Counted from the first letter of the stretch, positions 45,131-57,495 are shown. The stretch: DNA of 64,000 bases from Emydura subglobosa (GCA_007922225.1 ML679961.1:5997702-6061701), one strand, 5' to 3'. Notes: a model not told the origin generated them from the sequence alone. Program-made: numbers and translations.

Positions 45131-47314
45131 GGGGATATGTGCAGGGGTAAGGGAAAGGGACGCCATCAGAATAGGTACAATATTATATACGTTCCTAAAC
45201 AAAAATAGGATACACACTAGCTCTGCCCAACAATCTCTTAGCAGCTGACCTTGTCAGTGAAGAAGGGGGTCTTGAGGGATTTGAAATGGGAGAGGGTAGT
45301 GGCCTTGCAGACTAGGTCCAAGATGGCACCCCATGGGCAAGAGGAAGCATGGAAAGAACTGAGGAGATGTTGTGGCTGGATTGGACAAGTGGATCAATAA
45401 GGCTGGTATTACCAGTAGGGCGAAGGGACAACAGCAAGAGACGAGATCAGCCAAACAGCTTGGGTAGCAGAGAGTTGTTAAGGGCTCTGCAGGTGAGGAC
45501 AAGAAGTTTGACCTCTATAAGGCAGAAAGGGGGAGCCAGTAGAGGGATTCAAAGCAGAGGAGTGGCCATCAGGAGGAGAAGCCCGGAAGGCAGTCTTAGT
45601 AACTTCGTTTGGAGTGGACTAGAAGGGAGCGATGTGAGTGTCAGGGGACCCAAATGAGAAAATCCGAAGTGCTCCTCGCTCTTCCACTCTCCTGCTTAGC
45701 CAAAAAAGACAAAGCTGCGAAGCAAGAACCCAGCTCTGCTGCTGTGAAAGTCAATGGCAAAGCTTCCATTGCCTTCGGCGGGGGAGGTTTGGGCCCCAGG
45801 GTGGGAGTAAGCACAATTTTCACAAGGTTTGTCATTTACGGTCTACGCTAACGTAACTCAGGACAGCGACGTCCAATTTTGGGGGGCAGGGAATGATTTT
45901 AAGGTGTATAAAACTGGCCCGTTTTCATTAGAAGTCTTCACTCATCCATTTTCACTGACCAGTCCCATTAGAAGCATAATTAAAGGCCATTTGTTGGAAG
46001 ACTATCCTGTCAAAGAAACTGCAACTGGCAAGGAGACAGTTCTGCTTTCGTGTGTTGGATCATCGAGATCCACAACCACAATTTCACACACTAAGCAGAT
46101 GACACACAGGGCATCCTTGGTTTATATGCAGAGGGTGCATTAGCTAATTTGACATTTGCCTATAGTGGAAGGGTGGGATAGGAGGTGTACTCAGGAACAA
46201 AAGCAGGGAAGCTGACCTGAGGTCTTTATTGCAATAAGACCGAAACTGTCCCTTACAATAACTTCTCTATGTGCTCCTTAACTCCTTTGGACAGGGGGCT
46301 ACTCGCCCTAGAGAGCTCTTCTCAGCCTTGATTTACCCTCAGTCCCCTTTGGGCTGGCCTTCACTGAATGTCCAACACTTCATTCAATAAAAGAGAAAGT
46401 ACCCCTCATGTTTAAGTGCCCATTCATCTCCCACACTCTCACAAGACACAGCATCTCACTTACTCTTACATCCTTGAGTGGCACTACTTGTCTGCCATAA
46501 TGAACAGCTCTCCCAGTGGTCCAGTTTGGAATTACACTTTCCTTTTCACCCCAACACTCAATTTAAACATTGCTTTAAACCTGCTTCTGGCATATGAATA
46601 TAATTGTACTCTACATAAGCAAAAACCAGCACCAAAAATACAGCCTCTTTCTTCCATGCCCCTACACTTTAAATTACCAAGACACTTACTAAATGTTGTG
46701 TGGGCATGATGAGGCTGCATTCTATACTATTCTTTTATGGAAAAAAGATTATTTATTGTTAACAGCTAGTTTAAAGCTTCTAAATGTTTTTAAATTTGAA
46801 TAAAGTGGCTTTAGCTCTGAGAACTCAAGTACCCAGAAACCTATTAAATAAAGGAAAGAGAGGAGATAACTCAAAAGTCATTTTCACTAAGATGCTTCAA
46901 ATGGGGTTACCAGCAGTAAATGCATTCTAAAGCTGTGAATAATTATCTAAGAACAAAACAATGTTGGAGAGTATGATTTAGACCAAGCTTCCAAAACGAT
47001 GATCCTTGTCTACTAATTTCCAAGACTATTGACAAAAGATCCACCAATGAAATATTACATTAAAGAAAAATAGCAAGGATATATTGAGAAAAAAAACTGA
47101 AAACCTATTTATAATCTCAAATCACTATTTAATGGCTAAATGTAGATGGCTAAATCTAGGCACAAAGAATTGCTAATGGCTAACTCTAGGAACAAAGAAT
47201 GTAGGCCGCCCTATAGAAAACATTTGTGGGACTTTGTGGATGATCAGCTGAACATGAGCTCCCAGTGCAACACTGTGACCAAAAGGTCTAATGCAACTAA
47301 AGAAGGGAACTTGG
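45131..47314. other. No recognisable gene
   Basis: 45.25-45.65 kb is A/G-rich and may be an old repeat ('gcagagagttgttaagggctctgcaggtgaggacaag'). At 46,215-46,245 a small inverted repeat (ggtctttattgcaataagacc) contains a minus-strand AATAAA. 46.7-47.3 kb is AT-rich. No gene is visible. Confidence 0.4.
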
Positions 47315-47890
47315 AGTAGAAGTAGACAGGTTATTTTATCTCTGTTTGGGTTTGGTGCAACCGCTACTGGAATACTGTGTCCAGCTCTGGTGTCCACCAT
47401 TCAAGGAGGATGTTAATAAATTGAATAGGGTTCAGAGAAGAGCCACAAGAATGATCAACGGATTAGAAACCTGCCTTATAATGATAAGCTAAATAGACGG
47501 AGCCCTTTGAGCCTAACAAAAAGAAGGTTCAGGGGTGACTTGATTACAATTTATAAGTATCTACATGGAGAACAAGTATTTAATAATGGGCTCTTCGATC
47601 TAGCAGAGAAATGTGTAACACGATCCAATGATTGGAAGCTGAAGCTAGACAAGTTCAGACTAGAAATAAAATGTACATTTTTAATAGTGAAAGTAATATA
47701 CTATTGGAACAATTTACCAAGAGTCATGGTGGAATCTCCATCCCTAACAACTTTTAAATCAAAATTGGATGTTTTTCTAAAAGATCTGCTCTAGGAATTA
47801 TTTCGGAGAAGCTCTATGGCTTGTGTGACAGAGGATGTCAGACTTGCTGATCACAGTGGTCTCTTCTGGCCTTGGAATCGATGAATATAC
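47315..47890 (+). mobile_element. CR1 LINE 3' portion (ORF2 C-terminus and 3' UTR)
   Basis: It starts with an LLEYCVQLW-like segment (about 47365), then NRVQRRATRMI-type, LTKRRFRGDLITIYKYLHG (47507-47563), YWNNLP (about 47702) and VESPSLTTFKSKLDVFLKDLL to the stop at 47792. The 3' UTR ends 'tggtctcttctggccttggaatcgatgaa' near 47885, a different CR1 subfamily from the 16-20 kb copy. The last 95 codons are still open. Confidence 0.88.
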
Positions 47891-48589
47891 ACTGGGGCTC
47901 AACCCAACTACCAAAGAAGCCAGTGGGAGTCTTTCTATTGATCCAGTAGGAGTTCACAGTTTCATAGACAAAGCTTTAGTGTTAAATGTCATTAAACATT
48001 GCATCTTGGACAGTGCACAGTAGTTGAGACAGGTCTGAAAGACAGACCATTCGCACTGACTGAACACTTTGAATCTAAATCAATCTCATGGACCCTGTCT
48101 GGCAAAGCAACATAGACCACAGCACTACAAGATGCTCCTTGTGTGTGTGACAGATATGGCAAATTCCTGCAATATCCTTGAACAACCTTACTGAATTAAA
48201 TTTAAGTATATTTGGAGACCATAGTATTCAATGCAAGGTTATGTTTTACCAGTGGGCCTGGTTGGTCAGAGGACTGTTGAACAACAGGGCAGTGGTGGTG
48301 CTGGGAGTGGGTCCGGGGAGTAGTGCAGCTTGCTTGTCCCATGAAGGGAGCCTGACTCCTGCTCAGCGCAACCAGCGGGAAAGAGGCACCCCTGGCCAGG
48401 AGAAGTGGGGCAGCACTGGCAGATAATAGAGGACCGACACCTGTGCATTATTGGGCATACAAAGCAAGGAAGTGGCCCCCAGAAGTCCTGAAACCAGTAG
48501 GAGGTGGCAAATCCTTGTGCCCCCGGAGGACTGCACCTTGTTCTCCTGGTGCAAAGACTCCCCCGTCTCCTACTGCTTCCAGCACGCCT
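47891..48589. other. No recognisable gene
   Basis: 48.24-48.59 kb is GC-richer with a minus-strand open frame extending into the next CR1. No domain or repeat boundary was recognised. Confidence 0.4.
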
Positions 48590-49382
48590 GGCTTTCATAA
48601 AAGAAAAATCAAACCTCACCAATCTATTAGAATTCTTTGATTGGGTCACAAACAAGTGGGCAAGTGTGAGCCAGTCGATATAATGTACTTGGACTTTCAG
48701 AAAGCCTTTCACAAGGTTTCTCACCAAAGGCTCTTAAGCAAAGTAAGCAATCACGGGATAAGAAGGAAGGTCCCCTCTTGGATCAGTAACTGGTTAAAAA
48801 GATAGGAAACAAAGGGTAGATGATACCAAATTATTCAAGATAGTTAAGTCCAAACCTGACTACGAAGAGTTACAGAGGGATCTCACAAAACTAGATGACT
48901 GGGTGACAAAATGGCAGATGAAATTCAGTTGATATGTAATGAACAATGGGAGGGTGAAATTGGGGGGGAAGCCCAACTATACATACAAAACCACGGGATC
49001 TAAATTAGCTGTTACCACTCAAGAAAGATCTTGAAGTCATCATGAATAGTTCTCTGAAAACATCTATTCAATGTGCAGCAGCAGTCAAAAAACCTCATAG
49101 AATGTTAGACATCATTAGGAAAGGGATAGATTTAAGAAGACAGAAAATAGCATAATGCCACTATATAAATCCATGGTCTGCCCACAACTTGAATGCTGCA
49201 TGCAGTTCTGGTTGCCCCATCTCAAAAGATATTAAAAGTGGAAAAAGGTCAGAGGAAGGATCACTCAAACATCCATTTTGTTCACTCCCTCTTAAGCATC
49301 TGGCACTGGCCACTATCAGAGACAGGATACTGGGCTAGATGGACCATTGATCTCATCCAGTATGGCTGTTCTTATGTTATTT
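48590..49382 (+). mobile_element. CR1 LINE with internal deletion, RT to 3' end
   Basis: The order is KSNLTNLLEFFDW, a decayed MYLDFQKAFH-like block (about 48680), the DDTKLFKIV region (about 48825; the FADD itself is lost in a deletion), LQRDLTKLDDW, MPLYKSMVCPQLECCMQFW (about 49155-49212), then directly 'ggatactgggctagatggaccattgatctcatccagtatggctgttcttatgtta', the 3' terminus. Two internal deletions relative to a normal CR1 are evident. Confidence 0.87.
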
Positions 49383-49659
49383 CTGGATAATCCTTATGTA
49401 CAAATAGAGTATCACATTCCCGGATAATATTTTAGTTGCTTTGAATGCTTATTTGCTTCCCTCAGGATCCCTCTATTATAACAAATCCTTATGGACAGAG
49501 CCAGAATCTCTTATTGAGATGTTGATGGATACCCATCCAATGGCAAATTTTATTCTTTTAGGTGATTTTAAACATTCAGTTGGGTGCGGAAGATAAGGAA
49601 ATGTGAAATTTGTCACATGGTACAATCACTGACAGATTGTTTGCTGTCCTGCAAGAAAT

Positions 49660-50395
49660 GCTAAAGATAAAGTATGTAGCCTATAGAACTAGCCTGCTTG
49701 CTTGCTTGCATTATTATTATTAAAGATATTTTGATATGATTGTGTGATTCAATAATAAAATTAGATATTTTATTCAGCTGTAATGCAAGGTACCTTCCAG
49801 GCCACATCCTGGATGACAGCTACCATTACTATATATATATATATTCAACCTTTGGCTTAGATAAATGTAAAACAGGATAAGACATATATGGTCATAACCT
49901 TTACCCTAGACAAGTCAAGTCAACCTTTGGCTTAGATAAGTATCAATGTAGGACAGGATAGGACATATATGGTCATAACTTTTACCCTAGACAAGTCAAG
50001 GGACATTAAAAGGGGAAGGGGCTGTCCCGGTTACCAAGAAACTTTACAAGAACACCACAGAACCCACAATAAGCTAAAAATAACAAAGGTGAGATAAAAG
50101 ACCACCTGGAGAAGGATGTGGATACGTCAATAATACGTACGAACCTAGTAGCCAATAAACAATATGTACCCCAAAAGTTTGAAGGTGGAAAGGCTAAGTA
50201 TGGGCCCGAATAAAGGACCCATATTCTTGGGGGTATAAGTAAGATCAAATCCAGCTCATCGGGGCAGTCGACTGTCAGCTATCCCTGCTTGAAGTCTTAT
50301 TTAGTGTTAAAATTCATTCTTTATTTTATATTCTTAAAGTTGTAATGTTAGTCTTAGCTTATAATAATAAGTAATAAATTCAGTAGGCCAGAAAT
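49660..50395 (+). mobile_element. LTR-like insertion, copy A
   Basis: It interrupts the LINE endonuclease. It shares ordered blocks with the minus strand of 53240-53931: 'cctgcttgcttgca', 'cagctgtaatgcaaggtacctt', 'acctttaccctagaca', 'accacagaacccaca', 'aggatgtggat' and 'gttagtcttagc'. A TATA box lies at 50234-50239 (gggggtataagtaag) and AATAAA at 50373-50378, about 140 bp apart, a normal R-region spacing. No target duplication could be fixed. An internal duplication of 'tttggcttagataa...catatatggtcataac...accctagacaagtcaa' lies at 49852-49918 and 49923-50000. Confidence 0.6.
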
Positions 50396-52059
50396 ATTCA
50401 GCGATAATGGATAGATTCAGGCAAAGAGTTCTTAATGGTAGGTGTGGTGAGGACATAATGGGCTCCTTTATCTACACCTCTTCGGTCAGTCCCTGTTAGA
50501 CAGTATTTAGCTTCTAATTTTGAAGCCTTAAATGAGAGGCCAAGTAAGTGGCATACGCTTGATAAATCTAAAACAAAAGAAAAATCTCTTCTCTAGTTAT
50601 CTGCTAAAGTTTAAAAAAAGTTTGTTTTTAGATCTTAGTGATGCGAGTCTATCCCTTGAGGTCTTTAAATATTATACAAAAATTGCAGGTTGATCTGACC
50701 ACCCAAAACATTTATTTTTACCCTGTGAAAGATAAAAGAATTTAATATGATGCAGATTGTTTTCATCGTAAAAAACAGCTACAGGTTATGGCAAGGGAGG
50801 ACAGGAAGGATAATTCACAGGATTTCATACAAGACCTAATTAATATTAGAAAGCGGCTTAAAATATTGCTGGAAAAGTTGGAGCATCAAATGGCACTGGG
50901 AAAGAATTTGAATCTGTTGCCAAAATGGAAAATGTGATATATTTTTGGAAACTGGTAGCAATGGACTCCATGAAGATTAGGAGTAATAATGAACCTCTGA
51001 TCTTCAAGCATACATGGGGAAAATATTTTTCTGCACTTTCTGATTACATGCCATGTATTCATTTTTCATCACAATCAGCCTGGTAGCTTCCATTCCTTGT
51101 TGCCTTCCAGAATGGTCTGCAATGTCAAGAAAGAAAGTTAAGTTTTTACATTGAGCAACAATGTTGTAATAAGGTGTGAGGGGATGATTTTAGCCCTACA
51201 CACGTACTTAAGGAGAACATTGATTGGTGAGCACCTCGTTCAGCTAAACATTTCTCCAATATAAATAATACAGGGATTTTTCCCCTCAGGGTGGACTACC
51301 AGTATGATTATCCCACTGTATAAAAAAGGGGATAAAGCACCAGGGAATTATAGTCCAAATCAGCTAATTGGACATTGTCTTAAAAATTTATACTAGATAG
51401 TTTCTGGGGAGACTAGAGGATCAGGCAGAAAATAGAAAATTATTTCTTGAAGAACAAGCTGTAATTTTTCTTTTAAGAGTTTGTCAAGGCAAACAGAGGC
51501 CAAGATTAGGAAAGGGTTGAAGGGAACTGTTTCTATCTCAATTACAAACGGGGTTCATCAGAGCTGTCTATTAGCCCCCTTTCTTTTTAACGTCTATATT
51601 AATTATGTTGTTTTAATATTAACGGGGATCAGTATTTTCTCCCTAAAATCATGAATGATCCTGTGTCCGTCTTATATTCAGATGATGTGGTTCTATTAAT
51701 CACAAACATCAGTGGAACTGAAGTGTTTATTAAATACATTTGGTTTATACTATCAACAGGAGGGCTTGTGATAAATTACTTCTAGGCTACAGTAACTGAT
51801 TTTAGTCAAAGACGGAGGTTGCATATACGGAGGATTGACGGACAATATATTGAACAAGTTAGTTCTTCCCCTACCCTGAGTATCTGGTTCTCACACAATG
51901 GATTGTGGGATAAACATTCAGGTAACAAAAGAGAAGGCCTAAAATTCAACACAAGGTACATTATGTGTCGCCTGGACCCATGGAGGCATTACCCGGAGTT
52001 CCTTGACCCAGTAACTTTTAGTCTCTGCAAGTCAGTATCAGGAAACAAACCAAAGGAAA

Positions 52060-53000
52060 TGCAGTACCTCTGCCTGCTATCTGGCTGGCACAGACAACTC
52101 AAAACCAAATGCTAATTTAAAGCTTGAAGTTTATTGGTCTCCAGTAATTCCCATCAGAATGCTTTCACTGGAAGACACCACTTGTTTTGTATGTGCTTAA
52201 GACTAATAATAGTTTATTAGAGTACCCAAACGGATAGTTATCCCACAAGTCTGAGGCAGTCCTGGGGCGATTCAGTCACAGATTTCCAGAGGGCCGGTTC
52301 TTCCGTCTTCACCTGGAGATTTTTTCAGTGTCTGCAAAGTGATCCACCAGACTCAGATTCGCTATCTCCATCTTATACCCCAAACGTTACAGAGCCATAT
52401 CAATCAAAAGCATGTTTCATAGCTAACCAAACAAATCAATCACTGGGCAGAAGCAGGAGTTACAGAGACATGTCATTAAAAAAAAATGGTTAAGCAAGCA
52501 TTCTTAAGATGTTAGTCTGGTAGCTAAATTTCCCCATACCAACAATTCTAACATATATCCAGCGTTCCTGTTTTCCACAGACATTCACCACAGCATATTC
52601 AGAGGGAGAGAATGGATAAAGCTAGGGTAACTTCACGACTTCACTGTCTATCTCCTCCCATCCCGGTTTGCCTATTTATGCTAAATTCCTGCAAAGGCCT
52701 GAAAATGGCTAAAAGCAGCAAGCAGAATAATTGATCCTCTGTCCCAATAACTGGTGGTGGCTTGGACACCTGGCTCGTTGCTAAAATGCCCCTGTTCAGG
52801 GGCAACTTAATTTCACCAGCCCTAAGAGTGTTTGAGGTCAAGGTATGCGCTCAAATTTTGTACTGTAGCCTGATTTTGGGTGTTTTAGTCATTTGAATGG
52901 GGTTATAGGCTGGCCAATTGATCTGATCAGAAGATAATGAGATTCTTATCCTCGAATCAGGCTCCAGAAGAGTTTTGTAGGGACCCCGGGGTGCATGACA
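52060..53000 (-). mobile_element. Third LTR-like unit, unrelated to copies A and B
   Basis: On the minus strand the unit starts TGTCATGCACCCC (53000), has a GGGTATAAGATGG TATA element (plus 52373-52378) and AATAAA (plus 52130-52135) about 240 bp downstream, and may end ...TACTGCA at 52060. Flanks are ggaaa (52055-52059) and ggaat (53001-53005), a 4-of-5 match to a target duplication. The layout is that of an LTR. The 3' boundary is provisional. Confidence 0.5.
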
Positions 53001-53239
53001 GGAATACTCACACTGATAAAAGCTTATAAAACTATCTAAATTTGGTTATTAAGATAACATAAAATGATAGACAAATGACTGATTAAAATAAAAACGAATA
53101 ATCAAATGGATAATGGATAGGATTACAGTCTTATTTTAGAGACTCGTGTGATATATATATATATCTACAGTATGCTTTGGATTAATATACTCACCCCCTT
53201 CCCTGACGACCTGGTTGAGAGAGATGTCTGGTTCCTCAA

Positions 53240-53931
53240 CACTTCAGTAGAGGGGTGGAGTAGGCAACGCTCGAGAGCTAAGAGCTATAAGGCTAAGACT
53301 AACACTACGCATAATACTAAGTATAAACGAAGAACAAAATCTTAAAACTAACTAAAAGGAGCTTCAAGAAGGAGTAGCTGACGATTGCCCCAAGTAACAT
53401 TTATTTGCCCTTTCTTATACCGTGACCAATATGGGTTCTCCTTCTAAGTCCAAACTTGGATTCTTCACCCCCAAATTATTAGGGTACACTTATTCTACAG
53501 GCTGGCAGGTTCGTGCGTATTAATGACATATCCACATCCTTGCCAGACGGTTCGTTTATCTGACCTTTGTTATTTCTGGCCCTTTTTGTGGGTTCTGTGG
53601 TGTATCTGTGAAGTTTACTCGGGGCATAACCTGAGACAACCCCCCCTGTTTTGATGCCTCCTGACTTATCTAGGGTAAAGGTTATAATCATATATGTCTT
53701 ATCCTTTAACTCATCATTAATTATCTGGGCCAAAGGTCCCGAACATATGTATGCTAACTGCTTAGCTTTCATACCGGATGTGGCCTGTAAGGTACCTTGC
53801 ATTACAGCTGAAATACTTTAATATGAATCTATGACTCTATTAGAATAAAACAAAAATACTTAAATCTATAAGGAAAGATATATATAGATAGATAGATATG
53901 CAAGCAAGCAGGCTAGGCCCATAGGCTACAG
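53240..53931 (-). mobile_element. LTR-like insertion, copy B (opposite orientation)
   Basis: It is homologous to copy A in inverted orientation over at least 550 bp, with a minus-strand TATA element (GGTATAAG, plus coordinates 53414-53421). At 53932 the LINE resumes. On the other side (53000-53240) there is AT-rich DNA, including a (TA)n run at about 53151-53164, that copy A lacks. It may be internal element sequence or other DNA. Copies A and B do not form an element together, because paired LTRs are always direct repeats. Confidence 0.6.
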
Positions 53932-54936
53932 TATGGCACAGAAAGATGGGTATAGAAAGATCCCATGGGATTGGAAGTGATTCAGAAGAAAATTTCTTAG
54001 GAAGATTCTTGGTCTCCCAAGTGATACCCCAGCTGCTGTTCTTCGAACCAAGACAGGCATGAATTCTGTTCTGTCCAAAGTCCAATACCATAACGTCAAT
54101 TTTTGGGTTCGCATCCACAATATGTATCCACAGTGTTTGCCAAGACTAGGCTTAGAGGAAAAGCTCAGTATGGCTTTTTCATGTACATTTAGTGTACATT
54201 GATGAGAGTATATTCAAAATTGTTTGCATCCTCTAGGCTTCTCAGAACTGGAGATGATTAGATTTAAGTTTTAAAATGTGAAATCAAGCTGAGATAAGAG
54301 GACATTAATAAGCAACTAGACATGGCAAATGTTTCCATTACAAATCTGTCACCTTGGTTCCCCCTATTAAAAAGACTTATGGGTAAGCCAGCTATTTGGA
54401 CAGTTTGTCTAAGAAACAAGTTGAGAGCCTTTATACAGGTCTCCGTTTTCAATCTATGCAGACAGCCTACAGAGAAGGCGGTTATACAATGCTAGTGAGA
54501 AATGTAACCATCTCTGTCCATGTAGCTCTGAACAGGCGGCAAACCTACCCCCATTATTTATTACATTGTAATTTGTATTGCCACTTGAGTCCAAAAATGG
54601 GGTTCTGTGATTTTGACCCAGATGCCTTTTTTCTGCAACCTCTCAGAAAAGAGAATATTTATTAGGCACAGACATTGTATCTGTGATCCAAGCAATTCTC
54701 CTATCTGCATGGTCAGTCATGAAGGAAAAGGCAAGTGGCACGGTGATTATATATGCTTTAATTGGTTTTTGTTTTTTGTTTTTTAATTTCTAGGTCTCTG
54801 TATTATAAAATTCTGGATTTTAGTGTTAAGTTTTATTGTAATATTTTGTTTTCGGCACATTGGTCTATGACTCAGTTGTTAATAAGCTTGACTAGACTAT
54901 TGAACAATGTGGCAGACAAGAATGGTCTTTAATGTG

Positions 54937-55599
54937 TGAAGTCGATTTCCTGGGAGGTGTCTGGGAGAGGGTAATGCAGATTCAACACTGTCAATTATGT
55001 AAAAATGCAGCCTATTTAAGATATGCTCTGAGGATGGTGCATTGTCCACTGATTAGCTGTTCTCCGAATCTGAAGGCCCAAGATCTACAAAGGAAAGACT
55101 GAAGATGCTGTGGAGATGCTTGTTCTGAGCCACGGCTGTTGTGAACTTGTAACCATAGAAAAACCCTGTGGTGGTTTGTGAAGGACTGAGTACGTGCCAG
55201 AGCCCATGTTGGAATTGGAGGTGATCCCTGTTAAGCTTTTTAGCATGTTGCGTAGGTTTCTTTATTGTTTTAATAGGTTCTCTATAAGTCTGTCACCTTA
55301 AGAATAAATTTGCTTGCTTATAAAAGGCTGTGTGGTAACTTATAACTGCTAGCAGTTACACTATTCAAAAGCCTTCGGAGAGCAAACAAAGCACAGATGT
55401 TGGCCTATTTAGGCAGTCTGGCTAGCTGGGAATATCAATGTAGGCAAGGAACAGTGCAGCCTGGAAAAACCACGGTCAGGAGGGAGACCAGGATCTCTGC
55501 ACAAAAGAGAATACAGCTGACGAGCCAGCAACCTAAAGTGGGGGCCCTCCAGGGACCACTGAGGGGGAAATACAAGTGCAGTTGCCCCACACTGTGACA
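54937..55599 (+). mobile_element. Solo-LTR-like element with perfect 5 bp duplication
   Basis: A 663 bp unit begins TGAAGTCG and ends GTGACA (TG...CA). It is flanked by ATGTG on both sides (54932-54936 and 55600-55604). It carries a TATTTAAG TATA-type box at 55013-55020 and AATAAA at 55303-55308. No internal retroviral region or second LTR is present, so this is best read as a solo LTR left by recombination. The family is unknown. Confidence 0.8.
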
Positions 55600-55604
55600 A
55601 TGTG

Positions 55605-56167
55605 TATCTAAGATTGCAGAAGAAAAACTGTGCGATATTATTTGCATATTACTCCACTCTGTGCAGTAACAGCAAACTGCCTGTTCTTCACTGGAGGAAA
55701 CATTTTTAAAATATTTTTATTCACTTTAATTGCAAAATGGGCCCCAAAATTAAATCCTATAAAATTAATGTTTTGCTCAGTTCTGCAAAATGAGTTTATC
55801 TTCAAGAATCCAGAAGCAATAGCTGAACTGTGACTTCAGCCTCCCCCCACTTGCACTCATAGTTACGAAGAAGATTAAAGCTGAAATGCAAAAGACCTGA
55901 AGAAAAAAAATAGTTTTACTGTTTATTGATAGCTCTCCATCGGGACTATATCTGGAAAAGTTCTGATAACAGGGTGCGATCTTAGCTGCAGAATACTAAC
56001 CCCAGAAGTTCCAGACTTGTGCAATTGCTTTGGAAGCCCTGAGATTTCTCTCCAAAGAGATATAAATAATCCTGATGATGCCGGTCTTTGCTATTAGAAT
56101 ATGTTCCTTATAAAGCCACAGTAGTTTGTGGGGCAGGGGGAGGAAAAACAACCTCAACTCTACAGCC
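55605..56167. other. No recognisable gene
   Basis: AT-rich sequence with no recognised domain or repeat. Confidence 0.45.
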
Positions 56168-56294
56168 AGCAAAACAATGAGTTCTGTGACACCTTAAAGA
56201 CTAACAAAAACTAACTAATGCACAAATAAATTTAAGGTGCCACAGAACTCTCGTTGTTTTGCTGAAAACAGACTAACACGGCTACCCCTCTGGA
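56168..56294. repeat. Foldback repeat, Penelope-type terminal sequence
   Basis: Two arms (56168-56198 and 56231-56263) are near-perfect inverted complements separated by about 32 bp: agcaaaacaatgag... and ...tcgttgttttgct. The following 'aaaacagactaacacggctacccctctg' is a phrase seen at the ends of Penelope-like elements in turtle-type genomes. It is probably a head-to-head fragment of two such ends. There is no coding content. Confidence 0.6.
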
Positions 56295-57402
56295 ATTAGT
56301 CTACAGACACTGTATATAGGCTACATACTGCAGATTACATTTGGGGGGGCCAATCTGGAAAAAAAATAGGATCTCATCATTATTATTAGATCTTCTTCTG
56401 AGATTGTGATGAATTCCAAGAGGTCCCCCCTTCCCTGTACTGTACAATGGCGCCTCCCATCTATAAAGCATGCTAGGAGAGCTGCAGCTGCGCTGTAGCT
56501 GGCATTTTTCCCCCAGAGAACAGGAAATCTGCATTTCAGTCTCCATTTGACCCTGGACCACATTCCCCTAGTCAGACTGACTGGCAGTCTGGGCAATCTG
56601 AGTAGCCAGGTGTAGGCCCCACGCCAGACAACAATTACTCTTGTAATTTCCCTTTACTAACGGCATCACCAGATCGCGCTCTCTCTATTACCCACACATG
56701 CCTTCTGAATGTTGACAGCACTATTGATAAACTCTAATGAACCAGCAAAACAAAAAGCTCTTGCAGCTGTAGCACCGTTTCAGACAACCCTTTACACTGC
56801 AACACATTAGCCCAGTTTAGGGAGATCAGATGTCGAAGACATTTCTGGATTATTCATTTCACCCATTCTTCCTACTCGCTATGGGCATCCCTCCAAATCT
56901 GCCATGTGGGGGACAAAGACCCATAAAGAGACCTCTAGAGAAACTGCAATGCACGATGATACAGGATTCATTACTTTAGAACACCGCTTTCTGAACCTGC
57001 CTTCTCCTGATTCAGCAATTCTGATACAAAGTATCAGCTTTTATATGAATGTTTAATTCCAGGGGGCTGAATCCACTTATATTGTTGAGCTGTTATGAAA
57101 ATACACCAATATAAAACTTGCTCATCGACTTCAGAGTGACTCTGGATTTACATCAGTATACACAGATAAAAAAATCAGACCCCATGCGGTTTTGAAGATA
57201 TTGTGTTAAGCTTTGGACTAGATTGACACGCAACAAAAACTGAAACCATTGAATATTCTAAAACAGATTAATACAAAGCAACCTTTAAAGATAATGGCAA
57301 CATAACATGTACTTGGTCTGATTTGCACTTTTATCTGGCCATTGTAAAAAAAAAATAAATGGATATTTATTAAAATAGCCTAATTCATTACCAAGTTGCG
57401 TT
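56295..57402. other. No gene; short palindromic repeat
   Basis: About 57110-57185 has blocks 'gacttcagagtgactctggatttacatcagt' and 'aatcagacccc', of the same MITE-like style as 4835-4904. Nothing else is recognisable. Confidence 0.4.
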
Positions 57403-57475
57403 TTAATCAATCTCCTCCTCATACACTTCCACTGCAAACACTCGGTCAGAGCCACCTGCAGTGATGGCAACTTGG
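57403..57475 (-). CDS. Candidate terminal coding exon, gene not identified
   Basis: On the minus strand a pyrimidine-rich tract ending in AG (tttccttcaacag, plus 57483-57495, with an alternative reading straight through) precedes an open stretch. It translates to YHQVAITAGGSDRVFAVEVY (20 residues) followed by three Glu, Ile, Asp and TAA (57403-57405). An AATAAA lies about 35 nt downstream (plus 57365-57370). The wording resembles the last blade of a WD-repeat-like protein, but I cannot name it. If it is real, it is the 3' end of a minus-strand host gene with a very short 3' UTR, and the upstream exons would lie at higher coordinates. A retrocopy fragment or chance are alternatives. Confidence 0.35.
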
Positions 57476-57495
57476 TGATAGCTGTTGAAGGAAAG

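Larger units (their letters stand above)
49383..54720 (+). mobile_element. LINE of uncertain clade, split by LTR-like insertions
   Basis: Collinear plus-strand pieces: endonuclease (about 49400-49640, including GDFKHS), endonuclease end (50395-50780; MDRFRQRVLNGRCGEDIMGSFIYTS), linker (50780-51260), RT (51290-51900) and C-terminal part (53932 to about 54720; ISRKILGLPSDTPAAVLRTKTG). RT motifs are IIPLYKKGDKAPGNYS, TNGVHQSCLLAPFLFNVYIN and LYSDDVVLL (51670-51697, catalytic pair intact). It is neither CR1, RTE nor the I-type element by motif wording. The C-terminal segment between about 51900 and 53932 is missing or replaced. It is heavily mutated. Confidence 0.7.

Noticed and set aside
49660..53931. 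Copies A and B as the two LTRs of one provirus
   Set aside because: They are in opposite orientation, whereas proviral LTRs are direct repeats. The DNA between them is mostly LINE, not gag-pol-env.
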